A DNA stretch of 64,000 nt, taken from NCBI RefSeq assembly GCF_026626635.1, contig NZ_JAPNKA010000001.1:9470501-9534500 (forward strand). Direction: 5' to 3'. Positions 8,851 through 18,555 of the stretch are shown here, one piece after another (the stretch's first letter is position 1; each line of letters begins with the position of its first letter). The position numbers and the translations under genes are program-made. The DNA comes from Archangium lansingense (GTDB lineage Bacteria; Myxococcota; Myxococcia; Myxococcales; Myxococcaceae). Below the pieces are notes generated by a model. It saw nothing but the letters and a program-made list of their open reading frames with translations. It was not told where the DNA came from and ran no database searches.

Positions 8851-9189
8851 ATGAAGAACGCTGAAGGGGTTGCTCTAGCCTCTGACCTGGACCGAAGGCT
8901 GAAGACGAGCATCGACCAGCTGAGAGACGTGAGGGAGACCCTGGAGGAGCTGGGCCGCTCCGCGGGCACACTCCACCGCCTCTTTGGGGTAGAGGAGGTT
9001 CAGGAGGTCGTCAGGGGGAAGGGCGGCCGGACCCCGACCCCGAAGGGACAGACCGTGCCGCCGCCCGCCCCAAGTGCCCGGCCCGCGCCGAGCAGCGCCC
9101 CCACGGCACCAGCGCCCCAGGACGACATTCCGGAGTGGCGCAAGGTGTTCCCCAACCTGTCCAGCAAGGTGCCGGGACGCGGAAAGTAG
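8851..9189 (+). CDS. Small coiled-coil protein, unknown function
   Basis: A 112-residue protein with a purine-rich ribosome site (AAGAGGAAGA) 8 bp before ATG 8851, which decides the start. Residues 8-50 form one amphipathic helix (DLDRRLKTSIDQLRDVRETL), probably coiled coil; residues 55-90 are Pro/Ala/Ser-rich; a short PEWRKVFPNL motif follows near the C-terminus. Proteins of this shape are common and poorly characterised in myxobacteria. No partner is evident, and neither neighbour shares its transcript. Confidence 0.65.
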   Translation: MKNAEGVALASDLDRRLKTSIDQLRDVRETLEELGRSAGTLHRLFGVEEVQEVVRGKGGRTPTPKGQTVPPPAPSARPAPSSAPTAPAPQDDIPEWRKVFPNLSSKVPGRGK

Positions 9190-9544
9190 GCAGCACCCTC
9201 GTCGTGAGTTGAGTGGATGAAGGGGCCCGGCAGCCGTCACCGCTGGGCTCCGCCTCTCCTCCTCCGACGAGGCCCGAGGTTGTTCGCCCCCCACCTCCAG
9301 GCCGAAGCCCCAGAGGGAAGGCAGGCGCTCGGAGTTCGGACGTTGGGACGTTTGACACTTCGAACGGTTCCCCCCTCGGAAGAGCGCCCCTGTTAAGTCA
9401 AAGTGTTGAGTGACAGAACGGACCCGGGCTTGCCGGTTGCCCCAAAGCACAGGGGGTGGCCTTGGGCGTCGGTGGGGCCTGCCCGGGCGAGCACCACTGC
9501 GCCTCACGAGAAGCCCGAACTGCCCCCGCGCATCGAGAGCCGGA
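9190..9544. other. Intergenic region before the hybrid kinase
   Basis: The 355 bp holds the likely promoter of the hybrid histidine kinase. The stretch 9391-9412 is locally AT-richer than its surroundings. No convincing operator, small gene or RNA structure was seen. An in-frame start at 9410 exists, but the codons from 9410 to 9544 encode an Arg/Pro/Gly-rich segment unlike the protein family. Confidence 0.4.
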
Positions 9545-12500
9545 ATGCCCAAGACTGACTCCCACGCACCTCGCGCCCCCGACTCTCAGGAGAGCTGCCT
9601 CGCGGAGGGCGGCGAGATGGGCACACTGGTGCGTTCCATGGATTGGTCGAGGACGCCCCTGGGCCCTGTCTCCGGGTGGCCCACCAGCCTCAAGACGATG
9701 GTGGGCGTCGTGCTCCGCAACCGCTTCCCCATGCTGCTGTGGTGGGGACCAGACCTCATCCAGATCTACAACGACAGCTATCGGCCCATCCTCGGCGAGA
9801 AGCACCCCGCCTCCCTGGGCGCCCCCGCGGCCCAGGTCTGGGCGGAGATCTGGGACGTCATCGGACCGATGGCCCGGAGCGTGCTCGACGGTGGCCCGGC
9901 GACGTGGAATGAGTCCTTGCTGCTCCTCATCCACCGGCGGGGGTTCGCCGAGGAGACGTACCACACCTTCTCGTATAGCCCCGTCCCCGCCGAGGAGGGC
10001 CAGGTCGGCGGCGTGCTCGTGACGGTCCAGGAGACGACCGAGCAGGTCCAGGACAACCGCCAGCTCCGGATGTTGGGAGACCTGGCGGCGCGAGCTGCCG
10101 ACGCGGAGTCCGAGGAGCAGGCCTGTCACACAGCCACGCGCATCCTCGCGGAGAATGACGCCGACCTGCCGTTCTCGCTCCTCTATCTGTTGAATGCGGA
10201 CACCCGGGAGCTCCGCCTCGTCTGCACCAGCGGGCTGGACCACTACGAGGGCCCGGGCAGACCGGACCGCGTGCCGTTCGACCCCAGGTCCGGCACCACC
10301 GAGGGGTGGCCATTCGCCGAGGCGGCTCGCTCTGGACGCGAGGCCCTCGTTGGGAACCTCCGGGAGCGCTTCGGGCCCATGCCTGGAGGCCGCTGGGGAA
10401 TTCCCTCGGAGCGTGCGGTGGTCCTCCCCTTGTCGCGGCCCGGTCAGCCCCACCCGTACGGCTTCCTGGTCGCCGGAGTCAGCCCCCGACGCGTGCTGGA
10501 TGACCGCTACCTGGGACTCTTCCGGCTGACGGTCGACCAGGTGGTGACCGCGATCACCAATGCAAGCGCCTACGAAGAGGAGCGCAAGCGCGCGGAAGCG
10601 CTGGCGGAGATCGACCGGGCGAAGACGGCCTTCTTCAGCAACGTCAGCCACGAGTTCCGCACCCCCCTGACGCTGATGCTCGGGCCGACGGAGGACGCGC
10701 TCGCCTCCCCCGCGCAAGCGCTCACGGGTGGGAACCTGGAGACCGTCCACCGCAACGCGCTCCGGCTGCTGAAGCTCGTCAACTCGCTGCTCGACTTCGC
10801 GCGCATCGAGGCCGGCCGCATCCAGGCGTCGTACGTGCCGGTGGACCTGGCGGAGCTGACGACCGGCCTCGCGAGCGCCTTCCGCTCGGCCATGGATCGC
10901 GCGGGGCTCTCGTTCGAGGTGAGCTGTCCTCCCCTCCCGGAGCAGATCTACGTCGATCAGGACATGTGGGAGAAGATTGTCCTGAACCTGCTCTCCAACG
11001 CGCTGAAGTTCACGTTCGAGGGCTCCATCCACGTCTCGCAGCGATGGTTGGGAGACCGCGTCGAGCTCCGGGTCACCGACACGGGGACGGGCATCCCCGA
11101 GAGTGAGCTGCCCCACCTCTTCGAGCGCTTCCATCGCGTGCAGGGGGCCCGGGCGCGGACGCATGAGGGCTCCGGCATCGGACTGGCGCTGGTGCACGAG
11201 CTGGTCCGCATGCACGGCGGCACCATCACCGCCACGAGCACGCCCGGACAGGGAACGACTTTCACCGTCACCGTGCCAGCCGGAACGGCGCACTTGCCGA
11301 AGGAGCGAGTGGCCGCCAGCCGTTCGCAGGTGTCCACGGCGCTGGGAGCGTCCGCCTATGTGAACGAGGCGCTGCGCTGGCTGCCGGGAGCGTCCGAGAT
11401 GCCTGCCGAGGAGCCCTCGCAGTTGAGCGCCCCCGTACGCCCGGTCATGGACATCGTGGCCGGAGCCCGCATCCTGTTCGCCGACGACAACGCGGACATG
11501 CGGGAGTACGTGGGCCGGCTCCTCGCCGAGCGCTGGGAGGTGGAGACGGTCGCGGACGGCCTGGCCGCGCTCGAGGCCGCACGCGAGCGGCTTCCGGACC
11601 TGGTGCTCACGGACGTCATGATGCCCGGCCTGGATGGCTTCGGTCTCTTGAGGGAGCTGCGGGCCGATGAGCGCACCCGGAACGTGCCCGTCATCATCCT
11701 GTCGGCGCGCGCGGGCGAGGAGGCGCACGTCGAGGGACTCCGGGCGGGCGCCAATGACTACCTGGTGAAGCCGTTCTCGGCCCGAGAGCTGGTGGCGCGG
11801 GTCGAGTCCCAGCTCGCGAGGGCCCGGCTGCACACCCTGCAACAGGAGCACCACCGGCGGCTCGCCAGGGTCTTCCAGCACGCCCCGGTGGGGATCTCGA
11901 TCTTGCGAGGCCCAAACCATGTGTTCGAGTTCGCCAACGCGGATTATCTCAAGCTCATCTCGAACCGTCCGGTGGTGGGCCGCAGCGCTCGCGAGGCCCT
12001 TCCGGAGCTGGCCAATCAGGGCATCTTCGAGCTGCTGGACAACGTGTTCGCGACAGGCGAACCGTTCATCGGCAGGTCCGTGCGCGTGATGCTCAACCGT
12101 GGCGCCGGAGGTGCACCGGAGGAGGGCTTCTTCGACTTCGTCTATCAGCCAATGCTCGACGAGGCTGGACAGGTGGAGGGCATCGTGGCCGTGGCCTTCG
12201 ATGTCACGGAGCTGGCGAACGCGCGGCGTGGGGCGGAATCGGCGAACCGCGCCAAGGACGAGTTCCTCGCGATGCTCGGCCACGAGCTGCGCAATCCGCT
12301 GGCCCCCATCCTGACGGCGCTGCAACTCATGCAGCTGCGAGGCGACGACTCGACGGAGCGGGAGCGCACCCTCATCGAGCGCCAGGTCAAACACCTGGTG
12401 CGGCTGGTGGATGACCTGCTCGACGTGTCGCGCGTGACACAGGGCAGGGTCGAGCTCAAGCGAGAGAAGGTCGAGCTGTCCACGGTGGTGGCGAAGGCCA

Positions 12501-13357
12501 TCGAGCAGGCCAGCCCGCTGATCGAACAACGCGAGCACATGCTGACGGTGGACGTGCCCCGGAACGGCCTGCGGCTGGACGCGGACCCGACCCGGCTCGC
12601 CCAGGTCTTCTCGAACCTGCTGACGAACGCCGCGAAGTACACCGAGCCCGGAGGGCGAATCTCCGTGACCGCGGTGAGGGAGGGAGGCGAGGCCGTCGTC
12701 CGGATCCGCGACAACGGCACGGGCATCGCTCCCGAGACGCTGCCCCGGGTGTTCGATCTCTTCGTCCAAGAGCGCCAGGCCCTGGACCGGTCACAGGGAG
12801 GGCTTGGGCTCGGGCTCGCCATCGTCCGGAGCATGGTCACGCTCCACGGTGGCAGCGTGGGGGTGCACAGCGAGGGACGGGGGCGCGGCAGCGAGTTCAC
12901 GGTCCGGCTTCCGGTGCTGGAGGCGGGAGAAGTCCAGGCCGTGGCCGCGCCCGTCCAAGCCGAACCGAAGCCACCCGCCCGCAACGCCGTGCCCAGCCGC
13001 ATCCTGGTCGTCGACGACAACAAGGATGCCGCCGACATTCTCTCCGAGTCGCTCATGATCCTCGGGTGCGAGACCCAGGTCGCCTATGACGGCCCGAGCG
13101 CCTTGAAGATGGCGGAGACGTTCCGGCCCGAGGTGGCCCTGCTGGACATCGGGCTGCCCATCATGGACGGCTACGAGCTGGCTCGCCTGCTTCGCGAGCA
13201 ACACTCGACCCGGGGCATCCGGCTCATCGCAGTGACGGGCTACGGCCAGTCCTCGGACCGTCAGCAATCCAAGGCGGCCGGCTTCGATGCCCACCTCGTC
13301 AAGCCGCTCGACCTGGATGTGCTGGAGTCGCTGCTCAAACGAATGGCCGCGTCCTGA
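9545..13357 (+). CDS. Double hybrid histidine kinase (PAS-GAF-HK-REC-PAS-HK-REC)
   Basis: A 1270-residue soluble sensor with no membrane segment. In order: a PAS-like domain (about 20-160), a GAF domain (about 175-345), HisKA with His369 in SNVSHEFRTPL and an HATPase, a receiver with Asp690 in LTDVMMPG, a second PAS (about 760-890), a second HisKA with His913 in MLGHELRNPLAP and its HATPase, and a terminal receiver with Asp1201 in LLDIGLPIMDG. Two complete kinase-receiver modules in one chain imply an internal phosphorelay. The input is probably cytoplasmic. The gene stands alone and converges on the methyltransferase with 6 bp between stops, so it lacks a visible cognate regulator. Confidence 0.94.
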   Translation: MPKTDSHAPRAPDSQESCLAEGGEMGTLVRSMDWSRTPLGPVSGWPTSLKTMVGVVLRNRFPMLLWWGPDLIQIYNDSYRPILGEKHPASLGAPAAQVWAEIWDVIGPMARSVLDGGPATWNESLLLLIHRRGFAEETYHTFSYSPVPAEEGQVGGVLVTVQETTEQVQDNRQLRMLGDLAARAADAESEEQACHTATRILAENDADLPFSLLYLLNADTRELRLVCTSGLDHYEGPGRPDRVPFDPRSGTTEGWPFAEAARSGREALVGNLRERFGPMPGGRWGIPSERAVVLPLSRPGQPHPYGFLVAGVSPRRVLDDRYLGLFRLTVDQVVTAITNASAYEEERKRAEALAEIDRAKTAFFSNVSHEFRTPLTLMLGPTEDALASPAQALTGGNLETVHRNALRLLKLVNSLLDFARIEAGRIQASYVPVDLAELTTGLASAFRSAMDRAGLSFEVSCPPLPEQIYVDQDMWEKIVLNLLSNALKFTFEGSIHVSQRWLGDRVELRVTDTGTGIPESELPHLFERFHRVQGARARTHEGSGIGLALVHELVRMHGGTITATSTPGQGTTFTVTVPAGTAHLPKERVAASRSQVSTALGASAYVNEALRWLPGASEMPAEEPSQLSAPVRPVMDIVAGARILFADDNADMREYVGRLLAERWEVETVADGLAALEAARERLPDLVLTDVMMPGLDGFGLLRELRADERTRNVPVIILSARAGEEAHVEGLRAGANDYLVKPFSARELVARVESQLARARLHTLQQEHHRRLARVFQHAPVGISILRGPNHVFEFANADYLKLISNRPVVGRSAREALPELANQGIFELLDNVFATGEPFIGRSVRVMLNRGAGGAPEEGFFDFVYQPMLDEAGQVEGIVAVAFDVTELANARRGAESANRAKDEFLAMLGHELRNPLAPILTALQLMQLRGDDSTERERTLIERQVKHLVRLVDDLLDVSRVTQGRVELKREKVELSTVVAKAIEQASPLIEQREHMLTVDVPRNGLRLDADPTRLAQVFSNLLTNAAKYTEPGGRISVTAVREGGEAVVRIRDNGTGIAPETLPRVFDLFVQERQALDRSQGGLGLGLAIVRSMVTLHGGSVGVHSEGRGRGSEFTVRLPVLEAGEVQAVAAPVQAEPKPPARNAVPSRILVVDDNKDAADILSESLMILGCETQVAYDGPSALKMAETFRPEVALLDIGLPIMDGYELARLLREQHSTRGIRLIAVTGYGQSSDRQQSKAAGFDAHLVKPLDLDVLESLLKRMAAS

Positions 13358-13363
13358 AGGCCG

Positions 13364-14350
13364 TCAAGGCAGCTCGAGCACCCGCACCTTGAGGGCGGCC
13401 GGTTGCGCGGGGGACGCAGGAAAATCCACCGGCGAGGGGCCCAGGGACAGCAGCCCCCTGCCCTTGCGCCCCGCGCGGGACACGCCCTCCGTCACCATGG
13501 CCTCGAAGCGACGCGGCTCCAGCGTGGCGAGGTTGCAGCACGCCACCAGCCGGCCTCCAGGGGCCACCACCCGAGCGGTGGCCTCGGCCAGCCGGGCGTA
13601 GTCCCGCGCAGCGGAGAAGCGGCTGGTGCGCGTCGTCGCGAACGAGGGGGGATCCGCCACCACGACGTCGAACGTCTCCCCCTTGCGAGCCAGGCGGCCC
13701 AACCACTCGAAGACATCCCCAGCCACGTAGTCGTACCGGTCCACCGACTGACCGTTGAGACGAGCGTTCTCCTCGCCCCACTCCAGCACGCGACGGCTGG
13801 CGTCGATGTTGAGGACACGCTTCGCCCCTCCCGCCGTGGCCGCCACGCCGAAACCACAGGTGTACGAGAAGAGGTTGAGGACGGTGAGGCCACGCACCTC
13901 CCCGGCCAGCCAGGCCCGCGTGTCGCGCATGTCCAGGTAGAGCCCCACCGAGAGCCCCTGGCCCGGGCGGATGAGGAAGCGCAGCCCGTTCTCCAGTGCC
14001 ACCAGCGACTCCACCGGCTCGCCGCGCTCGACCTGCTCGGGGGCAAGCTGCTCCTTCGCCACGTTGGCCAGGTGGCGCGCCTCCTTGGGCCGGCGCTTGA
14101 GGTAGAGGCTGCGCGGCGCCCAGGCGGACTCGATGGCGTCGAGCAGCACCTGCTCCTCGGCCGGAGAGAAGTCGCGGTAGAGGCTCACCACATGGAGGTA
14201 CTCGAAGACGTCCACCGTCACATCGGGGACGCCATCGGGCTCGCCGTTGATGAGCCGGAAGGCCGTGGTACGCGGGTCCTCGCGCAGCGGAGCCCGCCGC
14301 TCGCGAGCCTGGAGGAGGAGCTCCACCAGGGACGAGGTGCCGAGGCTCAT
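13364..14350 (-). CDS. Class I SAM-dependent methyltransferase, RlmI/RlmK-like
   Basis: A 328-residue protein with the RlmI-type layout: an N-terminal region with FRLINGEPDGVPDVTVD, a beta-barrel connector, LDMRDTRAWL, the SAM-binding motif LNLFSYTCGFGVAA, IDASRRVLEW, and the catalytic-site motif ADPPSFA (a variant of NPPY). RlmI-family enzymes make 5-methylcytosine in 23S rRNA; without the usual N-terminal PUA domain the exact target here is uncertain. ATG 14350 overlaps the amidohydrolase stop in an ATGA, so the two genes are coupled. Confidence 0.85.
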   Translation of the reverse strand: MSLGTSSLVELLLQARERRAPLREDPRTTAFRLINGEPDGVPDVTVDVFEYLHVVSLYRDFSPAEEQVLLDAIESAWAPRSLYLKRRPKEARHLANVAKEQLAPEQVERGEPVESLVALENGLRFLIRPGQGLSVGLYLDMRDTRAWLAGEVRGLTVLNLFSYTCGFGVAATAGGAKRVLNIDASRRVLEWGEENARLNGQSVDRYDYVAGDVFEWLGRLARKGETFDVVVADPPSFATTRTSRFSAARDYARLAEATARVVAPGGRLVACCNLATLEPRRFEAMVTEGVSRAGRKGRGLLSLGPSPVDFPASPAQPAALKVRVLELP

Positions 14351-15708
14351 CCCTGGCGCACCGGCCACAAGGGGGCCGCGGCCTCCGGGGCCCGGGTCCG
14401 CGCCCACAGGCGGGAGAGCACGAGGGAGGCCTCGCGCGCCAGCACCACCTCATCCATGCCGAGCAGCTGCCCCTCGCGCACGGTGACGCGGCCGTCCACG
14501 ATGTTCCACGCCACCCGGGAGCGCCCGAGCTGACCGAGGAGGAACGGCGCCTGCCCGCTGTCGGGGTCCAGCGCGGGCACGAAGTCGAACACCGCCAGGT
14601 CCGCCAGACGCCCCTCCTCCACTGCACCGGAAGGATGGCCGTAGAGACGAGAGCACAGCTCCGCCGGGCCGTCCGCGAAGAGCTGCACCAGCACGCCGTC
14701 CGGGTCCACCAGACGCGCGCCTCGCGCGGCGCCCATCGCAGTGACGAGCGCAGCCGAGACCGCGTCCCAGAGGTTGCCATGCCCGGCGCTGCCCAACCCC
14801 ATCAGGTTCTGGCGTCCGTGCAGCGTCTCCAGGGCCCGACCACTGGGCTCGATGAGGAGGGCCGCCCCGGGGCCGAGCGCCACGCAGGTACCGGACTCCG
14901 CCAGACGGATGGACTCGGTGTCGTCCACGGCGCGCGCGTACGCGGCCACCGAGAGAGGCCCGAGCAGCCCGAAGCCCTCCAGCCGCGGCACCACCCGTTG
15001 GAAGTGCTGCCCCCAAGTGGTGGCCAGGTCGTGGTCTCCCTCGGAGAGGTGGAAGACAACGGGCGCACCGGAGGTCTCCCGCAAGCGGCTGAGTCTCTGG
15101 AGCAGGGGATTGGCGCTCGTCCACGAGGCATGGAAGCCGAGCGCGCCACGCACCAGCGGATGGGAGCCGCGGCGCCGCACGAAGTCGGCATTGGCCTCCG
15201 CCTGGGCCTCCGCCTCGACGGTGCCCTCGAGGCTGTTGGTGGAATGACTCGCCACCAGCCGCAGGCCGAGCTGCTCCGCCGCGCGCGCCTGGGCATCGAG
15301 CGCGCCTCCCACGTCCCCCGGACAGGACAGGTGCTCCACCACCAGCGTGACGCCCGAGCGCAGCGCACGGGCCATGGCGTAGCGGGAGAGGACCTCCACA
15401 TCCGGGACGGTGAGCTGGGCAGCCAACCGCCGCTCGTGCTCCAGCCGGACCTGGGGCGGGTGCAGGAGGAGCTCGCCCGAGGTGGGGACGAGCAGGTCAC
15501 CCACGAGGTGGGCATGACAGTCCACGAGGCCCGGCATCACCAGCCGGCCGCGACAGGAGACCTCCCAGTCCCCGGGGAGCACGGGGACCTCGGCATCCGG
15601 AGCGACCCGGCGGATGAGGCCACCCTCGATGACGACGGCCATGCCGGCACGTCCACGGCCGTCGGCACGGAAGATTGAGCAGTTCTTAAGAACCAAGCGG
15701 CCTTCCAT
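14347..15708 (-). CDS. Amidohydrolase-superfamily protein, SsnA-like, with altered metal site
   Basis: A 453-residue TIM-barrel amidohydrolase. It has the first metal pair in DCHAHLVGD, a following LGFHASWT and FHLSEGDHD, and the C-terminal beta-domain strand (DLAVFDFVP, VAWNIVDGRVTVREG) typical of SsnA/guanine-deaminase-like members. Two expected ligands look changed: the usual VHC His reads AAYARAV, and the GTDG Asp reads GSAGHG, so deaminase activity is questionable. Two starts compete: ATG 15708 (chosen, directly before the first beta strand) and ATG 15729. It overlaps the methyltransferase by 4 bp. Substrate unknown. Confidence 0.8.
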   Translation of the reverse strand: MEGRLVLKNCSIFRADGRGRAGMAVVIEGGLIRRVAPDAEVPVLPGDWEVSCRGRLVMPGLVDCHAHLVGDLLVPTSGELLLHPPQVRLEHERRLAAQLTVPDVEVLSRYAMARALRSGVTLVVEHLSCPGDVGGALDAQARAAEQLGLRLVASHSTNSLEGTVEAEAQAEANADFVRRRGSHPLVRGALGFHASWTSANPLLQRLSRLRETSGAPVVFHLSEGDHDLATTWGQHFQRVVPRLEGFGLLGPLSVAAYARAVDDTESIRLAESGTCVALGPGAALLIEPSGRALETLHGRQNLMGLGSAGHGNLWDAVSAALVTAMGAARGARLVDPDGVLVQLFADGPAELCSRLYGHPSGAVEEGRLADLAVFDFVPALDPDSGQAPFLLGQLGRSRVAWNIVDGRVTVREGQLLGMDEVVLAREASLVLSRLWARTRAPEAAAPLWPVRQG

Positions 15709-15828
15709 AGGGGCGCCGAGTATACGCATGGAGCGGGCGTTACGATCGCGGGGTGTGCTGGAACCAGGCGACCCGGGTAGGATGAAGGCCCACGACCCGC
15801 CGCGGCGTGGTGCCCCCCCCTCGCTGAC

Positions 15829-17229
15829 ATGCTCTTCAACACCGCGCTGTTCGGCGTTTTCTTTCTGGCTTTCTTCGTGGCCTTCCACTTCGTGGCGCGC
15901 TCGCGCGGGGCGAAGCTGTGGCTCGTCACGGGGGGCAGCCTCGTCTTCTACGGGGCGTGGGACGTGCGCTTCGTGCCGCTGCTGCTGGGCACCGCGCTGC
16001 TGGACTTCTGGCTGGCGAGGGAAATTGGCCGCTCGGAGGAGGCTCGGCGCAGGCGGCTGTTACTTGTAGTGAGCCTGACCGCGAACCTGGGTGTACTGGC
16101 ACTCTTCAAGTACGCACGGTTCTTCACGGACTCGGCCCACGGGCTGCTGGCGCTGCTCGGGGTGGCGGTACCGGAGCCCACGTTCTCGCTGGTCCTGCCG
16201 GCGGGCATCTCCTTCTACACGTTCCAGAGCATGAGCTACACCATCGACGTGTACCGGGGTGAGCTGAAGGCACGGGAGCGGCCGGAGGAGTTCGTCGCGG
16301 CGGTCTCCTTCTTCCCGCACCTGGTGGCCGGGCCCATCATCCGGGCGTCGGTGCTGCTGCCCCAGTTCGAGCGGATGGAGCCACCGCGGTGGGAGCAGGT
16401 GCAGCGCGGCTACCTGCTCATCGCGGTGGGACTGTTCAAGAAAACACTGGCCGACCTGCTGGCACCGGTGGCGGACGGCCTCTTCGGGGCCACGGGGCCG
16501 GTGGGGGCGCTCGAGAGCTGGACGGGAGCGCTGGCCTTCACGGGGCAGATCTACGCGGACTTCTCGGGCTACACGGACATCGCCATTGGGGTGGCGCTGC
16601 TGCTGGGCTTCGTGCTGCCGCCGAACTTCGACCTGCCGTACCTGGCCACCTCGCCCGTGGACTTCTGGAGGCGCTGGCACCTGTCGCTGTCCACGTGGCT
16701 ACGGGACTACCTGTACATCCCGCTGGGCGGCAACCGGAACGGGCGCTACCGCAACCTGCTGCTCACCATGCTGCTGGGCGGGCTGTGGCACGGGGCCAAC
16801 TGGACGTTCGTCCTCTGGGGCGCGTACCACGGGCTGCTGCTGGTGGCCTCGCACGTGCTCGCGGCGCGCCTGCCCCAGTTGTCCGGAACAGCCACGCCCC
16901 CGGCGCTCCAGTGGGTGAAGCGGGCCGGGACGTTCTACATGGTGGTGCTCGGCTGGGTGCTCTTCCGAGCGGAAAGCCTGGGCTCGGCGCTGCGGGTGCT
17001 GGGCGGCATGCACGCGCCGACGGTGGCCTCGGACGTCAGCCGGGCCTCGGTGCTGACGCTGGTGCTCGTAGGCGCGGGGCTCGTGGTGTGCCACGGCGTA
17101 TCCGCGCTCGCCGAGCGCACTGGACTACAGCGGCGCCCTGCCCTGCTCTGGCCCGCGGTGGCCACGTGCATGGCCATAGCCATGGCCATCGGGACACCGG
17201 GGCAGAGCTTCATCTACTTCCAGTTCTGA
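15829..17229 (+). CDS. MBOAT-family O-acyltransferase, AlgI-type
   Basis: A 466-residue integral membrane protein with about ten hydrophobic segments. The AlgI/DltB-type hallmarks are present: LPAGISFYTFQSMSY, FFPHLVAGPI, YADFSGYTDIA, FWRRWHLSLSTWLRDY and the catalytic His in LWHGANWTF. Members transfer acyl groups (usually acetyl) across the inner membrane onto extracytoplasmic polysaccharides. No AlgJ/AlgX-like partner lies next to it; the nearest SGNH-type protein in the window is at 43087-44292, far away. Its 3' end overlaps the convergent TIGR02270 gene by 16 bp. Confidence 0.95.
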   Translation: MLFNTALFGVFFLAFFVAFHFVARSRGAKLWLVTGGSLVFYGAWDVRFVPLLLGTALLDFWLAREIGRSEEARRRRLLLVVSLTANLGVLALFKYARFFTDSAHGLLALLGVAVPEPTFSLVLPAGISFYTFQSMSYTIDVYRGELKARERPEEFVAAVSFFPHLVAGPIIRASVLLPQFERMEPPRWEQVQRGYLLIAVGLFKKTLADLLAPVADGLFGATGPVGALESWTGALAFTGQIYADFSGYTDIAIGVALLLGFVLPPNFDLPYLATSPVDFWRRWHLSLSTWLRDYLYIPLGGNRNGRYRNLLLTMLLGGLWHGANWTFVLWGAYHGLLLVASHVLAARLPQLSGTATPPALQWVKRAGTFYMVVLGWVLFRAESLGSALRVLGGMHAPTVASDVSRASVLTLVLVGAGLVVCHGVSALAERTGLQRRPALLWPAVATCMAIAMAIGTPGQSFIYFQF

Positions 17230-18512
17230 TTTGCCATGCATTGCCGCCACTGCTCGATGGCCTGACGCTGGCGGCGAACAGGCCAGTCCGGCTGGAATCC
17301 CACGGTCTGCCCGGAGCGGATGACAAGTTCCAGCCCCGCACGCGCCCGAGCGTCAAACGGAGTGCGGGGGTGGACCAGTTCCTCGAGACACAAAGACAGG
17401 CTGTATGGCTGACCGAGCCGCAGCCGCGATGGTCCTTCCAGACGAGCACGGTGCGCATTCCACCATGCGCGCCACGTGGCGGCGTCAGTACTCGGCTGCA
17501 CCACTTGCTGGAGTTCAACCTCATCACCCTCCCGGGACCACTCATCAGGAATCTGGACTGTCTCCGTGAGTCCCGCACCGGTCATGAGGGACAAGGCTTT
17601 TGCCGCCGCGTTCTTCACCGCGGGCTTCTCGTGGCCCAAATGCTCGAGCAGAAGCGGCACGGCCGCGGGAACCCCGAGCATGCCAAGCGCTTCGAGACTC
17701 CCCACTATCGACTCCAGCCGGCCGCACAACTGCCGCAACAAACCGAAGTCCTTGGCCTCCCCGGCCAGGCCGAGGAGCCAGGGCAGCCGCGGTGGAAGGG
17801 GGCCCGCCGCATGACAGAACTGGCGGCAAGCGTGCAGTGCACGAGATGACCCGAGCCGCAGCACCGCGAGGGCCCACACATCCATTTCGTCCGCGGGCGC
17901 CCGAGCCAGCTTCCGCTCGAGAATGGGGAGCGCGGGCCGGTGCCCCAACTCCGACACCGCGAGTGCTGCGGCGGCGCGGACCTCCAGGTCGGCGTCGTCT
18001 AGTAGAGGAAGGAGCGGCCCCGCCCCGCTGTCGCGGCGGTGCCCAATGACACGCACGGCGGCGGCCCGCACCGACTCGCGCGGCGAGTCCAGCAAGGCGC
18101 AGAGACGCTCGGAGAGCTGCGGGTGTTGCACCAGCATGAGGGCTTGGCTGCAATACGGCAGCAACACCGTATCGAGTTCGGCCATACGCGCCAGGGATTC
18201 AGCGATGCCCTCACCTTCAGGGCCGATGAGCACCCTCGCGTGGACACCCGCCGCGAGCTCGTCCCATGCCTCGCTAGCCAATGCCTCTCTCGCGCACGCG
18301 AGCGCCGCCTCGCGCCCCACCCGCATCGCCTCCGCATGACGGATGATGCGAATTTCCAACGACTCGACATCGGGCCATTCCACCTCGGCATCGTGCAGAT
18401 AGCGCTGGCGCTGCGCGAGGAGGAAGGCCAGTTCCGACGAGTGCTCCTCTTGGAGTCCCTGGAGGAACTCCGAGGCGGACGAGCCATCCAGCAATGTGTG
18501 AGCCATTGCCAT
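17214..18512 (-). CDS. TIGR02270-family HEAT-repeat protein, type VI island
   Basis: A 432-residue alpha-helical protein. Residues about 120-300 contain HEAT/armadillo-like repeats such as RESVRAAAVRVIGHR, DLEVRAAAALAVSELG and KPAVKNAAAKALSLM. The C-terminal half ends in a Trp/Arg-rich region (ATWRAWWNAHR, RQRQAIEQWRQ). This is the TIGR02270 family, often found beside DUF2169 and PAAR-like effectors in type VI islands, though its biochemical role is unknown. It is divergent from the DUF2169 gene with only 43 bp between starts, so one short promoter region probably serves both. Confidence 0.82.
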   Translation of the reverse strand: MAMAHTLLDGSSASEFLQGLQEEHSSELAFLLAQRQRYLHDAEVEWPDVESLEIRIIRHAEAMRVGREAALACAREALASEAWDELAAGVHARVLIGPEGEGIAESLARMAELDTVLLPYCSQALMLVQHPQLSERLCALLDSPRESVRAAAVRVIGHRRDSGAGPLLPLLDDADLEVRAAAALAVSELGHRPALPILERKLARAPADEMDVWALAVLRLGSSRALHACRQFCHAAGPLPPRLPWLLGLAGEAKDFGLLRQLCGRLESIVGSLEALGMLGVPAAVPLLLEHLGHEKPAVKNAAAKALSLMTGAGLTETVQIPDEWSREGDEVELQQVVQPSTDAATWRAWWNAHRARLEGPSRLRLGQPYSLSLCLEELVHPRTPFDARARAGLELVIRSGQTVGFQPDWPVRRQRQAIEQWRQCMANQNWK

Positions 18513-18555
18513 GTGTTAGCATGCCGTCAGCCAGTCTTCCCAGTATCGTCCCCGC

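Noticed and set aside
9410..9544. Upstream start for the hybrid kinase
   Set aside because: The extra 45 codons are Arg/Pro/Gly-rich and match no part of the family; ATG 9545 is just before the PAS-like domain.
9398..12769. A 1123-codon minus-strand open frame opposite the hybrid kinase
   Set aside because: It is the mirror of a strongly biased high-GC gene: composition is His/Arg/Gln-rich, no domain is visible, and the plus strand has complete kinase and receiver motifs.
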